Source of the DNA: Theropithecus gelada
Taxonomy: Eukaryota > Chordata > Mammalia > Primates > Cercopithecidae
Direction: 5' to 3'
Assembly: GCF_003255815.1 (NCBI RefSeq)
Contig: NC_037668.1
Coordinates: 85,729,783 to 85,793,782, forward strand
Length of the DNA stretch: 64,000 nucleotides
The first letter of the stretch is position 1. Each line of letters begins with the position of its first letter. A program made the position numbers and the translations under genes. Positions 54,377 to 64,000 of the stretch are shown here, piece by piece. The notes beneath the pieces are model-generated. The model had not been told where the DNA came from, ran no database searches, and saw only the letters and a list, made by a program, of their open reading frames with translations.

Positions 54377-54693
54377 GGCCGGGCATGGTGGCTCACGCCT
54401 GTAATCCCAGCACTTTGGGAGGCCGAGGTGAGTGGATCACCTGAGGTCAGGAGTTCAAGACCAGCCTGACCAACATGGAGAAACCCCGTCTCTACTAAAA
54501 AATAAAAAAATTAAAAAAAAAAAAAATTAGCCGGGCATAGTGGTGTCCTGTAATCCCAGCTACTCAGGAGGCTGAGGCAGGAGAATCGTTTGAACCTGGG
54601 AGGAGGAGGTTGCAGCGAGCTGAGATCGTGCCATTGCACTCTAGCCTGGGCAACAAGAGTGAGACTCTGTCTCCAGAAAAAAAAACAAAAAAA
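54377..54693 (+). mobile_element. AluS, plus strand
   Basis: GGCCGGGCATGGTGGCTCACGCC to an AAAAAAAAACAAAA tail. CACCTGAGGTCAGGAGTTC and GACCAGCCTGACCAACATGG are S-type. Flanks AAGCTGAGTTC (54366-54376) and AAACTGAGTTC (54694-54704) differ by one base. Confidence 0.96.
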
Positions 54694-54777
54694 AAAACTG
54701 AGTTCACCGAATGAGGGAGCCAACTGAACTTGGAGTTAAATTAAGAGTGGCGATCTAAAGTCTGGTTCAGCACCTTG

Positions 54778-55040
54778 ATAGTTAAAAGAGTAGTTTCAGA
54801 AGTCAAATTATCCCAATTCAAATCCTGGCTATGCTTCTGCTTGACTAGACTATCCTAGCAGGTTTCTTAACCTCACTAGGTCTTGACTTGCTCATCTTTA
54901 AGCGAGATCTTTATAGTGCCTACCTTAAAGTTTTGCTGTGAATTCTGACTGTGATAGTGCATGGAAGTTAAATATCACCGTATCTGCCTGGTGTATAACT
55001 TCTCAATAAACATTAGTCATCACTATTATTATTACTCTTA
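54778..55040 (+). repeat. MIR SINE, full length
   Basis: TTAAAAGAGTAGTTTCAGAAGTC, AATTCAAATCCTGGCTATGC, CTTAACCTCACTAGG, TAGTGCCTACCTTAAAG and CTGCCTGGTGTATAAC to a TTATTATTACTC end: a head-to-tail MIR. Confidence 0.93.
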
Positions 55041-55403
55041 TTTTTCCATGGGCATAGTATATTTGTACAGATAAATTTTCACCCACGTCAATTTTGTCTA
55101 GCCATTTTCTCCAATAAGCTTCATCAACTGGGAACTGACATCCTCCTTCCTATGATCATCTCACCACTTAGAAAAAAACTTCTTACCTTCTGACATGATT
55201 TGATTCAATAGCCACACTAGTACCTAGCTCATCGCTGAAATGTTTGTTCAGGCTCCCATCTGCCTCCCCAATTACACTTCCATCAAGAGTCCTGTATTTT
55301 TCATGTGTATCCTTACAGACACCATCAGTGATGCTTGTCCTCTTATATGGATGTTTGTCTCACTAAAGAAAACGGAATAATACATTTAAGAACCCCAGGA
55401 AGA
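55041..55403. other. Unassigned sequence
   Basis: Possibly degraded L2 near 55250-55340; not assigned. Confidence 0.3.
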
Positions 55404-55698
55404 GGCCAGGTGTGATGGCTTGCACCTGTAATCCTGGCACTTTGGGGGGTTGAGGTGGGAGAATCCCTTGAGGCAAGGAGTTCGAGACTGGCCTGGATAA
55501 CACAATCTCTACAATTTTTTTTAAAAATTTAGCCAGGCATGGTAGCATGTGCCTGTACTTCCACCTACTTGGGGGGCTAAGGTGGGAGGATCACTTGAGC
55601 CTGAAAGGGTGAGGCTGTAGTGAGCCGCAATTATGTACCACTGCATTCCAGCCTGGCAACAGAGTGAGATCCTGTCTCAAAACAAAACAAAACAAAAG
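55404..55698 (+). mobile_element. AluJ, plus strand
   Basis: GGCCAGGTGTGATGGCTTGCACC to a CAAAACAAAACAAAA tail. J-type blocks (CTTGAGGCAAGGAGTTCGAGACTGGCC) and a deletion near CACAATCTCTAC. Flanks AAGAACCCCAGGAAG and AAGGAACCTCAAGAG may be a decayed duplication. Confidence 0.93.
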
Positions 55699-55799
55699 GA
55701 ACCTCAAGAGCCACTTTTACTAATTTTTTTACACATTTTCCCCCAATTTTATGTTATATTTTCTTATATGCCTTTATAATATAATATGCCTCATTCCCC

Positions 55800-55880
55800 C
55801 TCCTTTTGCCCACCTTTCCTCTTGCCCATTTTACCTGGCTTATTTCTTCCATGTCTTTCAAAGTTAAGCTCACATATGAC
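55800..55880 (+). repeat. L2 LINE fragment
   Basis: CATGTCTTTCAAAGTTAAGCTCAC resembles the sense L2 block upstream of the 3' end. Confidence 0.45.
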
Positions 55881-55884
55881 AGTA

Positions 55885-56165
55885 TTCATTCATTCAACCA
55901 CAAATTAAAACATCAGATACTGTGCTAGGTGTTGGATATGTAATGGTAAGCAAAACAAGTGAGGTCCCTATTTTCCTGGGCTTAGAGTCTAGAAAACAAA
56001 CAGATATTGATGAAATTATCATACACATAACTCACTTTAGACCATGACTAATGCCATGAAGGAAAGACTCAGGGTGCCATGCAAGCACATTGCAGAGTGA
56101 CCTGGTCACATATGAAGAGTCAGGGAAGGCATCTTGGAAAAAGTAACATTAGGCTGCATTAGGTA
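55885..56165 (-). repeat. L2 LINE 3' portion
   Basis: TATTCATTCATTCAACCAC, ATACTGTGCTAGGTGTTGG, GAGTCTAGAAAACAAACAG and GGGAAGGCATCTTGGAAAAAG run in antisense L2 order. Confidence 0.88.
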
Positions 56166-56169
56166 TCTT

Positions 56170-56362
56170 ATCTGTAGTTTCATATTAACCTCTGCTTATA
56201 GCTCATTGCATTTACCAATCATGGTGCACCGTCATTCTCTCTCCATCTGTTTGTCTCTCTTGCTAATCTGCGAACGTCCTGAAAGCTGGTGAAGAATCTT
56301 ATTCCCAGAACCTATTACAAGCCTGGCACTTAGTGGGAGCTCAAGAATTGGTCATTAAATTA
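56170..56362 (+). repeat. L2 LINE 3' end
   Basis: CATTTACCAATCATGG, TCTCTTGCTAATCTGCG, CAAGCCTGGCACTTAGTGGGAGC and CATTAAATTA form a sense L2 end, inverted relative to its left neighbour. Confidence 0.82.
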
Positions 56363-57019
56363 TTTCTTGTTTTTGAAATAAAGTTTAGGGACCCTTTGAG
56401 CTGAGCATTTCTCTCAATCTAGCCCAGAATCAGTCCTCAAAATTCTAGACACCTTGCTTCATGCCCATGCTGCTGCCTACTTCCCCTTTCCCCAGTAATC
56501 ATCCCCTGGGAAGAGGTGTTGTAACTCCACATCAGCCCCAGGGCAGCTCTCATCGGCTCTGCCGCCTAACTCATATCGCATTACATTTAATACATGTGTA
56601 TAATGAATGCCGCACACATTTGGCAGTGCTTCTGTGCACCGTGTCATTATAAGCCATATTGACAGCAAACAAGTCACATATTCTCCCTGCGAACACTACA
56701 GGAAAAAAGAACATATAATTTTGTTGTTGTTTGTACGCTTTTCTCCAAGTCACATTGGACACCATTTGCCTTTCATTAGAAACACCATGCTGACAGTAAA
56801 ATCACATATCCCCAACACACAAAGAGGAGAAAAACAAGCTGTCTGGGCCCCCTGTGAAGGGGAGGAGCAAGGACATGGACTCTGGGAAGGGGCTGAGGTA
56901 ACAGAAGAGGGTGATTTCCAGGGCTTTAGTGGCTCTGATTCCCCTAGAGAGAGTTGATGCACTCTTGCCCCACAGGGTCCATCTGTGTCATCATGCCCTG
57001 GAGTTTTACTCCACTCAAG
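56363..57019. other. Unique block, candidate regulatory
   Basis: 56540-56800 is repeat-free with unusual CpG-containing AT-rich motifs for this region (CATATCGCATTACATTTAATAC, ATAATGAATGCCGCACAC, TTTGTACGC). Frames here, including 56607-56957, show no domain. A conserved noncoding element is plausible; this is inference. Confidence 0.4.
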
Positions 57020-57110
57020 CCTTGCCTCATGCATTCACTTATTCATTTATTTATTCACTCATTAATTCATCCAACAATGTATTGCTATACATTCTTTCTG
57101 GAATTAAGTT
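57020..57110 (-). repeat. L2-type TTCA/TTAT end
   Basis: CATTCACTTATTCATTTATTTATTCACTC is an antisense L2 tail expanded into low complexity. Confidence 0.55.
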
Positions 57111-57127
57111 AAGGGGGAATATAGAAT

Positions 57128-57312
57128 ACTGAAATACATTGAGCTCTTACTGTAGACATTTGCTACATATTTAATTTTCAACAGAACCTTATGAGGTCAG
57201 TAACTATTGATTGCTTCATAGCTTTGATAACTGAGCATCAGAAAGCTAAAGTGACTTGCTCAAAATTACCAAGTACGTAAGATCAAGATTTGAACCTAGG
57301 CCTATTTCATTA
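57128..57312 (-). repeat. MIR SINE, nearly full
   Basis: CATTGAGCTCTTACTGTAGAC, ACAGAACCTTATGAGGTCAG, AAGTGACTTGCTCAAAATTACC and GATTTGAACCTAGGCC are reversed MIR blocks. Confidence 0.88.
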
Positions 57313-57319
57313 TAGAGAG

Positions 57320-57595
57320 TAAATAAATGAATGAGTATTTACGGAGTGTCTATAATGTGAGGCACTACTCATGTTTCCAGCATATATTTGACATTACAAT
57401 CGTTTACGCCCCTGCCTTCCCCACTAGCAAGCTCATTCATTTATTCATTCAATGCTTATTCAATGGCTTTCCTGTAGTGAACACTGTAAGTTATCTGATA
57501 GCAGAGCTTATGCCTTAGTTATTTCTGTAGTCCTAGGCTATAACATAGAGCCTGGGACACAGCAGAAGTATAAAATCTACTGAAAACAAGAGGGG
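57320..57595. repeat. L2 fragments, both orientations
   Basis: AATGAGTATTTACGGAGTG and CTCATTCATTTATTCATTC are antisense L2 ends. AGTCCTAGGCTATAACATAGAGCCTGGG is a sense L2 block. Confidence 0.55.
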
Positions 57596-57739
57596 AAGGA
57601 AGATGGAGGCAGGAAGTTGTTTACTATCTAGGGGAAGATAGGTATGTAGATAGTGAACCGGATGGAATAAGGCAAATAAAGGTAGACATTATTTGCTAGG
57701 GGAATATTGAGAAATAGATGGTTCCTGGCAAGTGCAGGA

Positions 57740-58010
57740 ATTAAAAAAATATTTTACCCAAGAAGACTCACTAAGGCTAGTTGTAAAGACTGGGAACTCC
57801 AATGTGTGAAGAATGGATGGAACGTTCATGTGTGAAGAAACGATGGCAAAGAGATATGGTAGGGTATTGAAGGCCACACAATAGAGACAGTGAGTAGCAT
57901 GGTAGGAATATACAATCTATAGAGAGACAGAGTAGGAAGCAGGCTTGAAAGACAAAGTCAGATTGTAGAGAGTGTCAGCTTTCTTTCTATTTTATTTGTT
58001 AGGTGCTGGG
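57740..58010 (-). repeat. L2-like fragment
   Basis: GGTATTGAAGGCCACACAATAG and AGACAAAGTCAGATTGTAGAG resemble antisense L2 body sequence; uncertain. Confidence 0.4.
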
Positions 58011-58084
58011 GAGATTTATCTCATAGTTGTTTCCCTTCACATGAACTAATAAACTTTTCTTCAGAAAGGCAACAGGATTGGGTG

Positions 58085-58340
58085 AATTGAATAATCCAAT
58101 TACCAAGAATATGGCCTCAGGAGTCAAATAGTCCTAAGTTCAAGTTGTGCTCTGCCACCTCATAGGGGTATCACCTTGGGTGATCTAATTCTATTCTCTA
58201 ACCTCTGGGTTCTTTGTAACAAAATCAAATTGATAGGACCTGTCTCATAGGTGGTGATGATACATTAAATAAATATGCAAAAATTCTTAAGAGTTTTTGG
58301 TATGTAGTAAGCTTTTGAAAAAAGTTATTGATTATGATTT
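58085..58340 (+). repeat. MIR SINE, nearly full
   Basis: GGCCTCAGGAGTCAAATAGTCC, TTCAAGTTGTGCTCTGCCACC and GGACCTGTCTCATAGGTGGTGATG are sense MIR blocks. Confidence 0.88.
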
Positions 58341-58429
58341 CCAATTGATTGTTCTCAACCACACGAGCTCAGAATACAGAAATTAGAAATACTTGTAGAG
58401 GAAGGAATACAGCATCCACAGTGTGGAAG

Positions 58430-58600
58430 TCCCTTCATCTCTCCATCCAACAACATTTACTAAGAGCCTACAAACCATTTTCAGAAATTTTGTATTGACT
58501 GATAATGCACAAAGGAGAAATGCAGCATCTTGTCTTCAGGAAGCTCACAGTCTTTAGGGGAGATAGACAGGTAAATGGAGAGCAGCAGTGCAGCAGACTA
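58430..58600 (-). repeat. L2 LINE 3' end
   Basis: CCATCCAACAACATTTACTAAGAGCC and AGGAAGCTCACAGTCTTTAGGGGAG are antisense L2 blocks. Confidence 0.8.
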
Positions 58601-58609
58601 AATGCAAAT

Positions 58610-58850
58610 AAGAAATAGACCATTAAAGTGGAAGAATTCCATGTACTTGCTATGTGCATTGTGGCAAATTTCTTTATCTTTCTGAGATTCAGTGTCGTCA
58701 TCTTTAAATACAGGGGGCGGGAGAGATGAAATCTGATAAATTCTTATACTAACTTGATGAGCTACTGTAAATTTTAAGAAAGAGTTGGCATCTTGCCTAG
58801 CTCACAAATGATCTTCAATAATTGCTTATTCAATGCACAAATGGATTAGT
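58610..58850 (+). repeat. MIR SINE fragment
   Basis: TTCTTTATCTTTCTGAGATTCAG, GTCATCTTTAAATACAGGG and CTTCAATAATTGCTTATTC fit a diverged sense MIR. Confidence 0.68.
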
Positions 58851-58984
58851 ATTATAATAGCAGTGCATACAAAATGCAGCAGTGTTATATAAAGTAATGG
58901 ATTAGGATAGAATTGTATTGAAGAGCAAGGAAAGAACTGTACTACTTTTTACGTGGGTCTGTCTTGATCAGACAGCTTAAGGAG

Positions 58985-59445
58985 GTTGTGATAAATTAAA
59001 TATGGTTAAAAATTCTTGGCAGCTTCTTTCAGGAAGAGCTGACCCCTGGAATCTGGGCTAGACTTGTTACTTGTTTTGGCCATTAGAATATCAAGCTGAC
59101 TTTTTGTGAGCTCTGGAGACTAGGACCCAGAAGGAGGAATGTTGCCCTCTCACCATTATGTGAAGAAGCTGGCACAGCCTGCTGGAGGAGAAAATGCCAC
59201 CTGGGGAAGAGCTGAGGCACCCAGCCAAGATCCAGCACCCACCACTAGACATTGTGAGTGAAACCATCATGGACTTTTCATCTCAGCTCAACTTCTAGCA
59301 GAGTGTGGCTGCCTGAGTGAGCCCAGAGGAAACCAGCAGAGGGACCTCCCAGCTAAGCCACAGAATCATGAGAAATAACACGTTGTTATTTTAAGTTATG
59401 TTTTGGGGTAATTTGTTACCTAGCAATATTTAACTGAACAGAGGC
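58985..59445 (+). mobile_element. MLT1-like MaLR solo LTR
   Basis: TTGTTACTTGTTTTGGCCATTAG, GCCAAGATCCAGCACCC and the end GTTGTTATTTTAAGTTATGTTTTGGGGTAATTTGTTAC match an old MLT1-class LTR, the last being its 3' signature. Confidence 0.68.
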
Positions 59446-60374
59446 CTTAATTCGAATGCCAAGGAGATTTTTTTGATAATCTAAAATTTAGTTTCTTATG
59501 TGTATGTACACAATTCTAGTTTTTCTGGGCATCTTGTGTTTCACTTGCATTCACTGTTTGAAAGAGTATATATACCAAGAAGGTTAAGAACTACCGTTTT
59601 AAGTCTAGGGCAAAAACGTTAAGAGCTTATTCATCTTGTTGTGGTCATGGTTTGCATTTTCGTATTGATTAGTGATGTTAAGTATCTTAGCATAGACCTG
59701 TTGAACATGGTACCTCTAGTTTATACTACTGGTTTTTAGTTTACACTTAAAGTTTAAGAGGGTAGATCTCAGGTGTTCTTACTGCAATAAAATAAAATTT
59801 TTAAATGAATGAAGGTGCATATGCACATACATGTGCATACACATACACACAAGAATGTCAAGAGCTTTTAAAGTTTCAGCTTCAGGGCAAGGCCTATTGC
59901 ACAGTGCAGAGATGTATATTGTAGGTCAGCTTTGCCTGGGAGCCACAGCTACAGTGGGGCTGTCCAAGGTGCTGGCCACACTGTCTTGCCCATTTCTCAT
60001 TAATTAACACTGTCCCTAGATGGAGGGCACCTTAAGCCTTTCCTTATGGTAGTTACTTGGTCACACTGTTATGCCATGTTAAAATATGTCTTGCTTTGTT
60101 AAACAACAAGAAAGCCAGATGATCCATAATGCTCACCTCTTTGATCCTGAACTGTGCTTATTACCCGCTATCAAGGCTGTGATGAATATCAACATAATAC
60201 ATGGGAGGACCTTAACCTAGGTACACCTGAATTGGATCCATACTCTGTGTCCTTATGCTGGCTCAAGAAGATGTGCTACCCTTGTACCTATGAAGCTCTT
60301 GAAAGGCTTACTAGCACCCAAAGCCCTAGAGGGACAAGGTGGAGAGCTGGAAGATATCTGGTTTTGATTCAGAC
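59446..60374. other. Unassigned sequence
   Basis: No named repeat or exon. A short CATACACATACAC motif cluster lies at about 59820-59850. Confidence 0.35.
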
Positions 60375-60600
60375 AGAGCAGTGTGGTTAAGAGTGCAGCT
60401 CTAGAATCTAACTGGGTTACCAGCTGCAGCACCTTGGGACATTTTGGAGACACTAATTGTACCTACTTTACAGGGGGGTTGTAAGGATGAAACTAGTTAA
60501 AAACATAAATTGTACTTAAATAAATTAACATATTCAAAGTAGTTAGAAGAGGGTTCAACTCACAGTAAGTGTTCAATAAATGACAGGCATTTTGATGAAG
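60375..60600 (+). repeat. MIR SINE, nearly full
   Basis: GTGTGGTTAAGAGTGCAGCTC, TAATTGTACCTACTTTACAGG and CACAGTAAGTGTTCAATAAATG are sense MIR blocks. Confidence 0.92.
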
Positions 60601-60639
60601 ATGGTGAATGATTATTCTAAGGACTGATTTGAAGACGTA

Positions 60640-60790
60640 ATTTTTGGATTTCAGCTCTGACACTTAGCTGTGGGATCTTCTCAAAATTTTGCTATTTTCA
60701 TATATAAAACAGGAACACATCCTTCTTATGATTATTAACTGAGGGAATGAAGAGGAAAACATAGTGTCGGACATGTAATAAATACACGAT
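60640..60790 (+). repeat. MIR SINE fragment
   Basis: TTTCAGCTCTGACACTTAGCTGTGGG and GTGTCGGACATGTAATAAATAC are sense MIR blocks. It lies in tandem with the previous MIR. Confidence 0.8.
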
Positions 60791-61179
60791 ATAAATGATA
60801 TTTTATTCTCCTCTGGGGCTCCCTTCTTTCCTAGGACTCAGCAGATGCCGAAATATTGTCTGAAAGAGTGTGTGGATGTGTGTGTGCGTGAATCTTTAAC
60901 AACAGAAAGTATAAAAGTCACTTAATGAAATGATAGTGGGTTCATGGAAATGACTCTGGGGTCTCCTGTGTCCTGTTTGTCACAGAGAACTCCCTCTCAT
61001 CCACTGCTTTTTGCTTTGCTGTTAAGAAGCTTTTGAGATAGATTAAAACAATAGCATCAACAGAGGTATAATTTTCTTCCATCCCTTTTTAATTAGCTGT
61101 GAACCGCAGGGCTTTCTAAGTGGCAACAGAATCAGAGAAGGCAGGAGGAGCAGAAAGCCACCATTTGAGTTCTTAGGAT
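60791..61179. other. Unassigned sequence
   Basis: Repeat-free, with TTTTTAATTAGCTGTG near 61085 and a TGTGTG cluster near 60868. No exon. Confidence 0.35.
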
Positions 61180-61194
61180 AAGAAGCATTTACTA

Positions 61195-61501
61195 GGCCGG
61201 GCGCGGTGGCTCAAGCCTGTAATCCCAGCACTTTGGGAGGCCGAGATGGGCGGATCACGAGGTCAGGAGATCGAGACCATCCTGGCGAACACCGTGAAAC
61301 CCCATCTCTACTAAAAAATACAAAAAACTAGCCGGGCGAGGTGGCGGGCGCCTGTAGTCCCAGCTACTCGGGAGGCTGAGGCAGGAGAATGGCGTGAACC
61401 CGGGAGGCGGAGCTTGCAGTGAGCTGAGATCCGGCCACTGCACTCCAGCCCGGGCTACAGAGCGAGACTCCGTCTCAAAAAAAAAAAAAAAAAAAAAAAA
61501 A
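61195..61501 (+). mobile_element. AluY (OWM AluYR-like), young
   Basis: Full length, GGCCGGGCGCGGTGGCTCAAGCC to an uninterrupted tail of about 27 A. Carries both ACTAGCCGGGCGAGGTGG and GAGATCCGGCCACTGCACTCC. Perfect 15-bp target repeats AAGAAGCATTTACTA at 61180-61194 and 61502-61516. Few differences from the subfamily pattern as I remember it make it the youngest insertion here. Confidence 0.97.
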
Positions 61502-61799
61502 AAGAAGCATTTACTAAAAAACATTCTGAGAATCTGGATAAAAGATTCTGCAAGTTGTTCTCTCATCTTTTTAAAAAACAAACCTCTGTCTGTCAGCTCA
61601 TTGCCAATTCCAGCCTGGAAAATTGGCATGCATGTTTCGAGGAAAGGAAGCAGAAAGTAGAAATTTAAGAACTGTGGTAGAACACAGATGCATGAGTCAG
61701 TAGATCTTCGAAATGCCACAAATCATTTTGTGTGTGTGTTCTTTAAGTCTCAATTTTTCTGACCCTTAAGTTTCTTATCTAAAAAAAAGGGAGATGTGT

Positions 61800-62040
61800 T
61801 TAAATATAGCTACTATTTGCCAAATACCTGTCATATGCAGAGCCTCACAATGATACCGTGAGGTAGGTGTTTTATGTCCAAGTTTCAAATCAGAAAACTG
61901 AGGCTTACAAACCTGAATTTATTCAATGGCTCACAGCTTGAAAACTGTAGAATCTACCCAGCTATGAATCTGGTTCTTTCTGAATTCTTCCACTGCATCA
62001 TAAGACTTCTCATCTTTAAAATCCTTTTCAACTCCATAAA
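61800..62040 (-). repeat. MIR SINE, nearly full
   Basis: TACTATTTGCCAAATACCTGTC, GATACCGTGAGGTAGGTG, CAGAAAACTGAGGCTTAC and ATGAATCTGGTTCTTTCTG are reversed MIR blocks. Confidence 0.85.
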
Positions 62041-62410
62041 ATTGCATCATTTGTGTACTGTTCAATTGTTAGTTAATCAGAAGCAATGCAATAATACATA
62101 AAAGTTCTTAAACTTTTCAGTGTCATTCTTGTTTATCTGGAATAATTTAAGAGAAAATTAAATAGTCTGGCTACATGATCACCATAAGCATTATATGTAT
62201 ATAGATATTTTCAAGTAATTAGCAAAACTAATTGAAGAATTTATTCTGAATTTCTCATCCAGTGGGTAACAAAGCCTGTAAGAACCATGAATTTTTTATA
62301 AGGAGTTCAAAATATGAATATCATCAAGTATTGTCTGTAAACTAAAAAAAAGTCTTACCAATATATGACTTCACGTTTTTCAAATGTACTTTTAGAGCTT
62401 CACAGATGTT
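62041..62410. other. AT-rich unassigned sequence
   Basis: Nothing recognised. Confidence 0.3.
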
Positions 62411-62435
62411 ATATGTATGCTTTTTAAATTTACTT

Positions 62436-62436
<1 letters not shown>

Positions 62437-62479
<43 letters not shown>

Positions 62480-62490
62480 ATATATATATA
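62437..62490 (+). repeat. TATC STR fused to Alu tail
   Basis: About 10.5 TATC units then a TA run, directly against the poly-T position of a minus-strand Alu. Confidence 0.96.
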
Positions 62491-62608
62491 TTTTGAGATA
62501 GGATCTCGCTCTGTCACCCAGGCTGGAGTGCAGTGGAGCCATCTTGGCTCACTGCAACCTCTACCTCCTGGTTTAAGCAATTCTCATGCTTCAGCCTCCC
62601 GATTAGAA
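62491..62608 (-). mobile_element. 5'-truncated Alu, minus strand
   Basis: About 118 bases of the Alu right part (GAGATAGGATCTCGCTCTGTCACCC to CAGCCTCCCGATTAG). Target repeats ATATGTATGCTTT at 62411-62423 and 62610-62622 bracket it and the STR together, so the truncation happened at insertion. Confidence 0.92.
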
Positions 62609-62622
62609 TATATGTATGCTTT

Positions 62623-62988
62623 AATGTAATGTTTGTATTTACATAACATCCAAGTTTATTTAAAAATGACACTATACTATTCATTACAGCTTTTAGTTCT
62701 CATATCCAACAGGTATCAAAGTATAAGTATCCTCATGCATCACAAAACTTCTTGATGTTAAGGAGTCCTCAGTGTAAGGTAAGTTAAAAACTGCTTCTTT
62801 ACGTAGAAGATTGTAAGGTACTTGAAACTCTGCTGTTTCATTTGATTCTTGCAATCAAATCAACAATCATCATATAGTACTTTTGAGACCAGGATTCTAC
62901 CTACTTATTAACTTTCTGCTTTGTTAGGTTCTAGTTAAATGGGGATTTACTACTCTTCTACTTTAGATCAGTTTTGTGCTTTGGGTAT
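62623..62988. other. Unassigned sequence
   Basis: Nothing recognised. Confidence 0.3.
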
Positions 62989-63368
62989 TGCTATAGGCTG
63001 AATATTTGTCTCTCTCCAACATTCATTACTGAAATCCTAACCCACAATGTAATGGTAATAAGAGGTGGGGCCTTTGATAAGTGATTAGGTCTTGGAGGTA
63101 AAGCCTTTATAAATGGAATTCGTGCCCTTAATGGGATTCTAATGGGATGAAAGAGACCCCAGAAAGCTCTCTCACCTCTTCTACCATGTGAGGACACAGA
63201 GAAGGCACCACCTATGAAATAGAAAGTGAGTTCTCACCAGACACCAAATCAGACGGTGCCTTGATCTTGGATTTCCCAGCCTCCATAACTATGAGAAATA
63301 ATAGCTTGTTGTCTATAAGCCACCCTGTGTATGGTAGTTTGTTACAGCAACCTGAACAGACCGAGACA
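62989..63368 (+). mobile_element. ERVL-MaLR solo LTR
   Basis: Starts TGCTATAGGCTGAATATTTGTC and ends CAACCTGAACAGACCGAGACA. It contains GGTGGGGCCTTTGATAAGTGATTAGG, ACCATGTGAGGACACAGAGAAGGC and CCTTGATCTTGGATTTCCCAGCC, MLT1/MST-class blocks. No target duplication is readable. Confidence 0.85.
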
Positions 63369-64000
63369 AAAACTGCAGTCAATAAATCCTAAAACGGCAA
63401 AGAAGAGTGGATTTCAACTAGAGGTGAGAGAGCTTGGCTTCAAGAGCAGCCAAAAAAAAAAAAAAAAAAAAAAACAACCATGGTAGAGAATACTACAGCC
63501 ACTGACATTTTCCTCCTTCAAAGGGTCAGCTTTGCCAGTGGGGTCACCCTGAACCCCTGCAGTGGGAATGGCAACATGTAGAAAATGCCACCGTGTTCCT
63601 TGCTAATTTTCCCAGGGCTCCTTGCTGAGATATTCTGAAGCCACAATCAAATCTTTAATTTAAAGCATGAGAAAAGGAAATCTATGGCACTTGAAGAAAA
63701 CTGCCATTGATGGGGACCCATCACTTTTGGAGATAATTTCAGCTGAAATCAGCAGATTACCCAGAAGATACTGTAGAAAGCTGATGCCTAATCAACATGA
63801 ATAAGAAATACTTTCCCTTTGAATCCAAAGCTCACAGTCACTCCATTTCAAATTCAGCCTCTAAGATCAAAACTGGCTGTAGTAAACAAAGCTCTTAATC
63901 CATAGGAACCTTGATATCTTAGATTTCTGGTGCAATGACCTTTATGGAAACTCACCATGCAATTTTCAAATTATCTGTGTCCCTGAGGTCTGTCACAGAT
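63369..64000. other. Unassigned sequence with poly-A run
   Basis: A run of 23 A at 63452-63474 with AATAAA at 63380, 70 bases upstream. No retrocopy body or flanking duplication is evident. The rest is unique to the window end. Confidence 0.4.

Noticed and set aside
61255..61719. 154-codon minus-strand open frame
   Set aside because: It is the antisense translation of the AluY at 61195-61501 plus its poly-A run and flank; no host gene evidence.
63380..63474. Possible processed retrocopy (AATAAA then A23)
   Set aside because: No retrocopy body of any family recognised and no flanking duplication around the poly-A.

Overview
The window is primate nuclear DNA, most likely from an Old World monkey. 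No bacterial-style genes, operons, CRISPR arrays, tRNA or rRNA genes were seen, and I could support no protein-coding exon. The host call rests on Alu elements. Four AluY copies are present, and three of them carry the ACTAGCCGGGCGAGGTGG block. Two of those three also have GAGATCCGGCCACTG in place of the human-type GAGATCGCGCCACTG. From memory these variants mark the cercopithecid AluYR lineages. A 99-base run of N at 594-692 marks an assembly gap inside one of these Alus.

The window is a mosaic of old transposon relics with a few younger insertions, and is either intergenic or deep intronic. By eye it holds about 38 MIR and 25 L2 fragments, four AluY, four AluS or truncated Alu and four AluJ copies, but only four small L1 pieces. 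ERVL-MaLR elements include a full LTR-internal-LTR provirus at 22643-24980, flanked by the 5-bp repeat CCTAG, and solo LTRs at 51174-51654, 58985-59445 and 62989-63368. Three hAT-type DNA transposon relics lie at 4627-4940, 39969-40178 and 41700-42041. Several short tandem repeats are present; two sit exactly where an Alu A-tail should be. MIR, L2 and hAT-fragment edges are by-eye estimates, good to about 20-30 bases. Alu and LTR edges fixed by target-site duplications are exact.

Layout: 1-13 kb holds MIR and L2 relics with AluY insertions at 550 and 10013. 13-22 kb holds AluJ, AluY, an AT-rich hairpin region, L2 and an ACC-rich tract. 22.6-25.0 kb is the MaLR provirus. 25-36 kb holds L2, MIR, an old L1M split by a MIR, an AluS, and a 5'-truncated L1PA tail with 124 open ORF2 codons and a G-quadruplex tract. 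36-50 kb holds L2, MIR, two hAT elements, STRs and four copies of one dispersed repeat I cannot name. 50-64 kb holds AluS, AluJ, AluY, a MLT1 LTR with a 63-bp internal tandem duplication, dense MIR and L2, and a truncated Alu fused to a TATC repeat. Repeat-free blocks (for example 21540-21960 and 56540-56800) are the best places to look for regulatory function. I found no previously undescribed multi-gene system; the interest lies in insertion structure and local rearrangements.
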